A stretch of 36,751 bases of DNA, from NCBI RefSeq assembly GCF_947499845.1, contig NZ_CANMPM010000024.1, positions 1-36,751 of the forward strand, written 5' to 3'. Numbering within the stretch: position 1 is the stretch's first letter; each line of letters begins with the position of its first letter. This document shows, piece by piece, positions 31,922 through 36,751 of this stretch. The notes under the pieces are model-generated. The model did not search any database. It saw only the letters and a program-made list of their open reading frames with translations, and had not been told where the DNA came from. The position numbers and the translations under genes are program-made. Source of the DNA: an uncultured Pseudokineococcus sp. (GTDB lineage: Bacteria; Actinomycetota; Actinomycetes; Actinomycetales; Quadrisphaeraceae).

Positions 31922-32596
31922 ATGAGCACCGACACCCAGCCCGGCCGCCCCACGACGGACCGGCCCGGCGTCCCGCGCCAGGGCGGGCGCCGTCCGCTCC
32001 TCCCCCTCGAGGACGCGGGCCGGGCGAGCCTCTTCACGCAGGCGCGCACCGCCAACCGCTTCACCGACGAGCCCGTCTCCGACGCCGAGCTCGCCGAGCT
32101 GTGGGAGCTGGCCCGCTGGGCGCCGACCTCGGCCAACACCCAGCCGCTGCGCGTGCTCTTCGTCCGCACCGAGGAGGGCCGCGCCCGCCTCGCCGCGCGC
32201 ATGGCGGGCGGCAACCGCGAGCGCGTCGAGGGCGCGCCCGCCGTCGCCGTCCTGGCGGTCGACCGCCGCTTCCACACCCGCATCCCCGAGGTCATGCCCC
32301 CGATGGCGCAGCTCCAGGACGCGCTCGAGGCCGACCCCGCGATGCGGGAGGGCATGGGCGGCTTCTCCGCCGCCATGCAGGCCGGCTACGTCCTCCTCGC
32401 CGCCCGTGCGGTCGGGCTCGCGGCCGGGCCCATGGCCGGCTTCGACGCCGACGGCGTGGACGCCGACTTCTTCACCGGGCCGGACGAGGAGCACTGGCAC
32501 GCCGTGCTCGTCGTCACGCTGGGCCACCCGGACGAGGGCTCCTACCGCCCGCGGATGCCGCGCCTGGCGGCCGAGGACGTCGTGCGCTGGGCCTGA
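31922..32596 (+). CDS. Nitroreductase family protein, RutE-like malonic semialdehyde reductase
   Basis: 224 residues, ATG 31922 with GGTGAGG ahead. FMN-binding pattern: ARTANRFTDEPVSDAEL, ARWAPTSANTQPLRVLFV, GYVLLAARAVGLAAGPMAGF (the RutE block around GPM.GFD) and the final LGHPDEGSYRPRMPRL. The motifs match RutE/HadB-type nitroreductases, which reduce malonic semialdehyde to 3-hydroxypropionate, but no rut pathway gene is near, so the substrate is open. Cytosolic, likely dimeric. It diverges from the MASE1-GGDEF gene over 185 bases without recognisable sites and converges on the broken LPXTG gene. Confidence 0.88.
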   Translation: MSTDTQPGRPTTDRPGVPRQGGRRPLLPLEDAGRASLFTQARTANRFTDEPVSDAELAELWELARWAPTSANTQPLRVLFVRTEEGRARLAARMAGGNRERVEGAPAVAVLAVDRRFHTRIPEVMPPMAQLQDALEADPAMREGMGGFSAAMQAGYVLLAARAVGLAAGPMAGFDADGVDADFFTGPDEEHWHAVLVVTLGHPDEGSYRPRMPRLAAEDVVRWA

Positions 32597-34708
32597 GCGC
32601 CCTTCGCTCGCCGTCCTGACCAGGACCTCCACCGCGGCGACGACATCGAGGGCGCAGCCACGGACGGCCTCCGCGACGGCTGCAGCCTCGATGTCGTGAC
32701 CGTCCGGGACGCGGTCCGCCGGCGCAGGCACCAGCCCGCGCCGAGCAGGAGCGCGCCCAGCGCGGCACCCGCCCCGGTCGGAGCCCCGGTGTGCGGCAGG
32801 GTCGCCACCGGCGACGCCGTACCGGCGCCCTCGCGGGGCGGGTCGGCGACCGGCGCCCCCGGGCCGACCCCGTCCCGGGCGCCGGAGCCGCTCGGGCGGT
32901 CCGGGCGGTCAGGACCCTCCGGGACGTCGGGGGTCGGCGGGCCGGGGTCCTCGACGTCCCGGCCGGCGACCTGCACCCGCCCCTCGGCGGGGTCGCTGAC
33001 GAGCCCGGCGGCGTCGCTGACGGCGAAGGCGTGGACCAGCTCCCCGGACCAGCCGGGGGCCGGGTGCACGCGGACGGTCCCCGCGAGGGCGTCCAGCTCG
33101 ACGCTGCCCTGCCCGGGCGGCACCGCGGCGAGCAGCGACCAGCGGAAGGGCCCTGTGCCGACCGGTGCCGGGAGCCGGACGACGACCGCGGTGCCGGCCG
33201 TCGTCGTGGCCGGTGGCGCGTCCGGCGTCGTCGGGCGGACGAGGAGGACGGCGGTCGCGGGGGCGCTCGTGCGGCCGCCGGCGTCCGCGACGGCGAACCG
33301 GGCCGTCGCGACCCCGCTCCAGCCCGGTGCCGGGTCGAGCACCAGCACGCCCGTCCCGGCGTCGAGCGACGTCGTGCCCAGCGCGGGGTCGGCGGGTTCG
33401 AGCAGGACGAAGGAGAAGGGGCCCGTGCCGGAGGGCGTCGGCGCCGGGCTGGTGACCGGCGCGCCCGTCGGGCCGCTCGCGACCAGGGGGCCGGCGCCCG
33501 CCGACGCGTCCGGCGCGACGTCGAGGACGAGCACGACGGGCTCGCTCTCGACCCCGTCGGCGTCCACGACGACGTAGCGCACGACGGCGGTGCCCGAGAA
33601 GGTCCGGGCGACCTCGACGACCGCTCGGTCGCCCTCGAGGGCCACGGCCACCTCCGGGTCCGCCGCGCCGCGAGGCGGTGGGTGAAGGGGCCGGTGCCCT
33701 CGCCCGCGGGTAGCGGCACGACGGCGCGGCGGCCGGAGACGGCCGCGGCCGCACCGCCCGGCGAGCGCGGCGCCACCTCGACGTCGACGGTGGCCGGGGC
33801 GCTCGTCAGGCCGTCGGCCGTGGCGACGTACGCGGCCGCGACCCGACCGCTCGCGCCCGCCACGGGGCGGGCGACGACCTGGTCGCCGTCGAGCTCGACC
33901 GCGGCCACAGCCACGGTCGCCGCCGCGGACGAGCGCGAGCGCCACCTCCTCGGCGCCGACGACCTCGGGCGTCGCCCGCAGCACCGGGGGCTCGGGCGAG
34001 GTGATCGTCCGGAACGCGACCGGGCGCGCCACCGGCAGCACGGCGACGTCGACGACGGACGGGCCGCCGACGACCGCCGCGCCGGCGACGTGCGGGGCCA
34101 CGCGGACGTCGACGTCGACGGGCTCGCTCTCGACGCCGTCGGCGACCGCGTACCGCAGCCGCGCGGTGCCGCTGCTCCCGGTGCGCGCGGTGACGGCGAG
34201 GACGCCCGTCGACGGCGCGAGCTCGGCGGTCACGGGTCCGTCGGCACCCACGAGCAGGCGGTGGGTGAAGGGCCCCGAGCCGTTCGGCGGCGGGAGGGCC
34301 ACCTCGACCGCTCCCTCGCCCGCCCGCGTCGAGGGAGAGGCGGACCTCGTCCCCGGCGGCGGACGGGCGCACCTCGACGACGACCTGCGCGGGGGCGCTC
34401 GCCGTCCCGCCCGCGTCGCGCACCCGGTAGGAGAGCTCGGAGCGGCCGCTGCCGCCCGCCGCGGTGCGCACCCGCAGCGCGCCCGTGCCGGGGTCGAGGT
34501 CCGCCTCCTCGACGAGCCCCGGGTCGACCGGCGAGACGAGCTCGTAGGTGAAGGGTCCGGTGCCGACCGGCGACGACGGCGGCGGCGCGACGACCTCCTC
34601 GCCGCTCGCCGCGGACACGTGTACCGGCGGCGCGAGCGGACGGACGACGAGGGAGACGGGCACCTCGGGGCTGCGCCGGCCGCCGCCCTCGAGCCCGGAC
34701 GGCCGACG
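32542..34708 (-). pseudogene. Broken LPXTG-anchored surface protein with repeated Ig/cadherin-like domains
   Basis: Reading the minus strand from 34708, repeat units of about 90-100 residues appear, each with GTGPFTY(E/H)LV, a DPGTG(A/V)L(R/L)V strand and VxDAxGxxSAPA endings, in at least six copies. They lie in three frames: open from 34708 to ~34327, then shifted to ~33928, then to ~33665, then back. Each join is sharp and sits in a G/C run, for example CGGGCGGGCG at 34318-34327. The C-terminus has LPHTG (32785-32799), hydrophobic AGAALGALLLGAGW and RRRT, a sortase signal. At the 5' end the frame closes with TGA at 34709 inside a repeat, so signal peptide and first repeats are missing. Past RRRT the frame runs on to 32542 without a native-looking end, overlapping the nitroreductase. 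Either a decaying gene or indel errors. Confidence 0.8.
32641..32696. terminator. Long imperfect hairpin between the nitroreductase and the broken surface gene
   Basis: Bases 32641-32659 pair with 32678-32696 at 17 of 19 positions, including 11 unbroken pairs (CGACATCGAGG), over an 18-base loop. It is 44 bases past the nitroreductase stop, so it probably terminates it and marks the natural 3' end of the surface gene. Confidence 0.6.
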
Positions 34709-34796
34709 TCACCGGAATGCCGCAGCCCCGGGCGGCGCTCGCCCTGGCGACCCGGCACCGCGCCGGAGCGCCCCCGAGCCCGACGGAGCACCGCCC

Positions 34797-36416
34797 ATGA
34801 CCGCCGCCCCCCGCACGAGCGACGCCGACGACCCGGCCGTCCCCCCTCGGGGCACCGCGGGTCCCGGCGGGTCGGCGGCCGACGGGGCCGGGCGGGCCGA
34901 GGGGGCGCCGACGGGCGGGGCGGCGCGGCAGCGCCGCGACGTGCCGCACTGGATGGTCCTCGTCGTCGCCGCGACGGCGCAGTTCATGGTCATCCTCGAC
35001 GTGAGCATCGTGAACGTCGCCCTGCCGTCGATGCGGACCGACCTCGACCTGTCGACCGCGGGGCTGCAGTGGGTCGTCAACGCCTACGCCCTGGCCTTCG
35101 CCGGGCTGCTGCTCCTCGGCGGCCGTGCGGGCGACCTGTTCGGCCGCAAGCGCGTCTTCCTCCTCGGGGTCGGCCTGTTCTCCCTCGCGAGCCTCGTGGG
35201 CGGCTTCGCCCAGACGGAGGCGTGGCTCGTGGCCGCGCGGGCGGCCCAGGGCGTCGGCGGCGCCGTCCTCGCCCCCGCGACCCTCAGCCTCCTCACGACG
35301 ACGTACACCGAGCCCGGCGAGCGCGCCCGGGCCCTCGGCGTCTGGGGCGCCGTCGGCGGCGCGGGCGGCGCGATGGGCGGCCTCGTGGGCGGCGTCCTCA
35401 CCGAGGCGCTGAGCTGGCGGTGGGTCCTCTTCGTCAACGTGCCGCTCGGCGTCCTCCTCGCCGCCGGGGCCGCGTGGGCGCTCGTCGGCTCGACGCCGGT
35501 CGTGCGGCGCCTGCGCGACCTCGACGTCCCGGGCAGCCTCACCGTCACCCTCGGCCTGACGTCCGTCGTGTACGGCGTCGTCAGCGCCGAGACGCGCTCG
35601 TGGACCTCGGCCGTCGTCCTCGTGCCGATCGCCGTGGGTCTCGCGCTGCTGGCGCTCTTCGTCGTCGTCGAGCGCCACGCGCCGCGGCCCCTCGTGCCGC
35701 TGGCCATCTTCCGGCGCCGGGCCCTGTCGGCCGCCAACGGCGTGGCCCTCACCGTCGGCATGGGCATGTTCTCCTTCTGGTTCTTCATGTCCCTGCAGCT
35801 GCAGCGCGTCTACGGCTTCGACGCCCTCGGCGCCGGCCTCGCCTTCCTGCCCGCGAGCCTCACGCTCATCGCGGGCTCGATGGCCTCGACCCGCATCGCG
35901 CGCCGCACGGGGCCGCGCCCGCTCCTCGTCGTCGGCCCGCTCGTGTCGGCCTCCGGGCTCCTGTGGCTCTCGACGTCGTCGCCCAGCGGCAGCTACCTGG
36001 GCGAGCTCCTCCTGCCGACCATGCTCTCCGGCCTCGGCATCGGCCTCACGATGGTGCAGCTCGCCGCGGCGGCGACGGCCGGGGTGCCGGGCGAGCAGGC
36101 GGGCCTCGCGTCGGGCCTCATCAACACCTCGCGGCAGATGGGCGGCGCCATCGGCCTCGCCGTCCTGTCCACCGTGGCCGCGGCGCGCACGGCCGCCGTG
36201 CTGGGCACGGGCGACGCCGACGCGGCGGCCTCCGCCGGCCCCGCGGGCGTCGAGGCCCTCGCCGCCGGCTACGACCGGGGTCTGCTCGTGGGGGCCGCGA
36301 TCGTGGCGTGCGGCGCGCTCGTCGGCCTCCTCGTGCCGGCCGAGCGCCGCGCCCGCGCAGGCGACGCCGAGCGGGACGGCATCGGCGACGACGCCCGGGA
36401 GGCCGTCGCCGACTGA
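34797..36416 (+). CDS. DHA2-family MFS drug exporter (EmrB/QacA type, 14 TMS)
   Basis: 539 residues. ATG 34797 follows GACGGAGCA. A ~50-residue Gly/Ala-rich cytoplasmic N-terminus precedes fourteen predicted helices. Landmarks: FMVILDVSIVNVALPSM (motif D1), GGRAGDLFGRKRVFL (motif A), AAQGVGGAVLAPATLSLL (motif B region) and GAVGGAGGAMGGLVGG (motif C of exporters). The family uses the proton gradient to expel cationic or amphipathic drugs. No regulator gene is adjacent. The ribosome site is weak, and no clear promoter is seen in the 88 bases between 34708 and 34797. It is followed by the 41-bp repeat array. Confidence 0.92.
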   Translation: MTAAPRTSDADDPAVPPRGTAGPGGSAADGAGRAEGAPTGGAARQRRDVPHWMVLVVAATAQFMVILDVSIVNVALPSMRTDLDLSTAGLQWVVNAYALAFAGLLLLGGRAGDLFGRKRVFLLGVGLFSLASLVGGFAQTEAWLVAARAAQGVGGAVLAPATLSLLTTTYTEPGERARALGVWGAVGGAGGAMGGLVGGVLTEALSWRWVLFVNVPLGVLLAAGAAWALVGSTPVVRRLRDLDVPGSLTVTLGLTSVVYGVVSAETRSWTSAVVLVPIAVGLALLALFVVVERHAPRPLVPLAIFRRRALSAANGVALTVGMGMFSFWFFMSLQLQRVYGFDALGAGLAFLPASLTLIAGSMASTRIARRTGPRPLLVVGPLVSASGLLWLSTSSPSGSYLGELLLPTMLSGLGIGLTMVQLAAAATAGVPGEQAGLASGLINTSRQMGGAIGLAVLSTVAAARTAAVLGTGDADAAASAGPAGVEALAAGYDRGLLVGAAIVACGALVGLLVPAERRARAGDAERDGIGDDAREAVAD

Positions 36417-36448
36417 GCGACCCGCGGCGGGGAGACGCCACCTCGGAC

Positions 36449-36673
36449 GCGAAGGTGACGCCCCCTTCACCCAGGAAGGCCCTCCGGACGCGAAGGTGAC
36501 GCCTCCTTCACCTGGGGAGGCCCTCCAGAAGCGAAGGTGACGCCTCCTTCACCTGGGGAGGCCCTCCAGAAGCGAAGGTGACGCCTCCTCCACCTGGGGA
36601 GGCCCTGCAGAAGCGAAGGTGACGCCTCCTCCACCTGGGGAGGCCCTGCAGAAGCGAAGGTGACGCCCCCTTC
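36449..36673. repeat. Six-copy 41-bp tandem repeat array with hairpin in each unit
   Basis: GCGAAGGTGACGCC recurs at 36449, 36490, 36531, 36572, 36613 and 36654, exactly 41 bases apart each time. A full unit runs GCGAAGGTGACGCCTCCTTC then ACCTGGGGAGGCCCTCCAGAA. AGGTGA and TCACCT in the unit form a 6-bp stem over CGCCTCCT; units four and five change T to C there, reducing the stem. Period 41 is not a multiple of three, so it is not a protein repeat. It lies between the convergent MFS gene (stop 36416) and the minus-strand end at 36700, in a 283-base gap with no other feature. Confidence 0.9.
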
Positions 36674-36699
36674 GCGGGGGGGTGTCCCTATGAGGTTGG

Positions 36700-36751
36700 T
36701 CAAGCCGCGCGGGCGGGGCGGGGCTCGTAGAGGGTGGCGTTGCGGAGCATG
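36700..36751 (-). CDS. Possible 3' end of a gene running in from the right
   Basis: On the minus strand the last bases read MLRNATLYEPRPARAA then TGA at 36702-36700. The ATG at 36750 may be internal to a longer coding region outside the window, since no ribosome site can be checked. The peptide is too short to name. The repeat array lies just beyond its stop. Confidence 0.35.
   Translation of the reverse strand, partial: MLRNATLYEPRPARAA

Noticed and set aside
31733-32731. Minus-strand frame containing DIEAAAVAEAVRGCALDVV, a tempting small-protein start
   Set aside because: It arises largely from the hairpin arms at 32641-32696 and continues as antisense of the nitroreductase; no family match.
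34230-36470. Long minus-strand open frame opposite the MFS gene
   Set aside because: Plus strand has all DHA2 motifs; the other strand is a composition shadow.
36449-36673. CRISPR array reading of the repeats
   Set aside because: The units are contiguous with no distinct spacers, no cas genes are near, and copies vary by point changes.
36467-36703. A 78-residue minus-strand peptide through the repeats
   Set aside because: Repeat period 41 shifts frame in every unit, so its repeated wording is an artefact of tandem DNA; no ribosome site.

Overview
The window is very GC-rich (mid-70s % by eye) with strong G/C third-position bias, many GTG starts, purine-rich ribosome sites, F420-type and MmpL-type genes and CebR/CelR-style cellulose control. 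All of this points to an actinobacterium. A Kineosporiaceae-like soil or surface organism (Kineococcus, Quadrisphaera, Pseudokineococcus type) is my inference, not something the sequence proves. I see no tRNA, rRNA, CRISPR array, insertion sequence or prophage, and the gene content reads as ordinary chromosome.

Layout. 1-6.8 kb: small membrane protein, YghZ-type aldo/keto reductase, a minus-strand group (small conserved protein, PfkB-type sugar kinase, stand-alone LigD-type 3'-phosphoesterase), then a plus-strand run of DUF2243 membrane protein, CtaG-like cytochrome oxidase assembly factor and a CPA1-type Na+/H+ antiporter. 6.8-11.1 kb: secreted pullulanase divergent from a LacI-family regulator, with a shared promoter/operator region. 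11.2-14.4 kb: TetR regulator divergent from an MMPL-family exporter with a long heptad-repeat segment. 14.5-19.8 kb: secreted lysozyme-like protein with GDWDGDG repeats, an acidic unknown protein, a deazaflavin-dependent oxidoreductase family protein and a GGDEF-EAL c-di-GMP protein. 20-22 kb: a translationally coupled three-gene operon (LEA-like repeat protein, holin-X family membrane protein, DUF3618 protein). 22.1-29.7 kb: cellulose/cellooligosaccharide locus with CebR-like repressor, CebE-like lipoprotein, CebF- and CebG-like permeases and a secreted GH9 cellulase. 29.7-36.4 kb: membrane GGDEF protein, RutE-like nitroreductase, a broken LPXTG surface-protein gene and a DHA2 drug exporter. 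The window ends with six copies of a 41-bp tandem repeat.

How it works together. The clearest module is glucan scavenging. The GH9 enzyme releases cellooligosaccharides, the CebEFG-like ABC importer takes them up, and a CebR-like LacI repressor should control both. Two near-identical palindromic boxes lie just downstream of two similarly built promoters, one before cebE and one before the GH9 gene. Pullulanase and its own LacI regulator form a parallel alpha-glucan module. No transporter ATPase and no beta-glucosidase are encoded here, so those must lie elsewhere.

Long, often perfect hairpins close most transcription units. A tandem pair also lies between cebE and cebF, where it could set a high binding-protein to permease ratio. 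The most unusual items are the 41-bp array, the frameshifted and 5'-truncated LPXTG gene, the 33-nt/11-residue repeat proteins flanking a holin-X protein, the 24-bp perfect palindrome between the phosphoesterase and DUF2243 genes, and the stand-alone LigD phosphoesterase domain.
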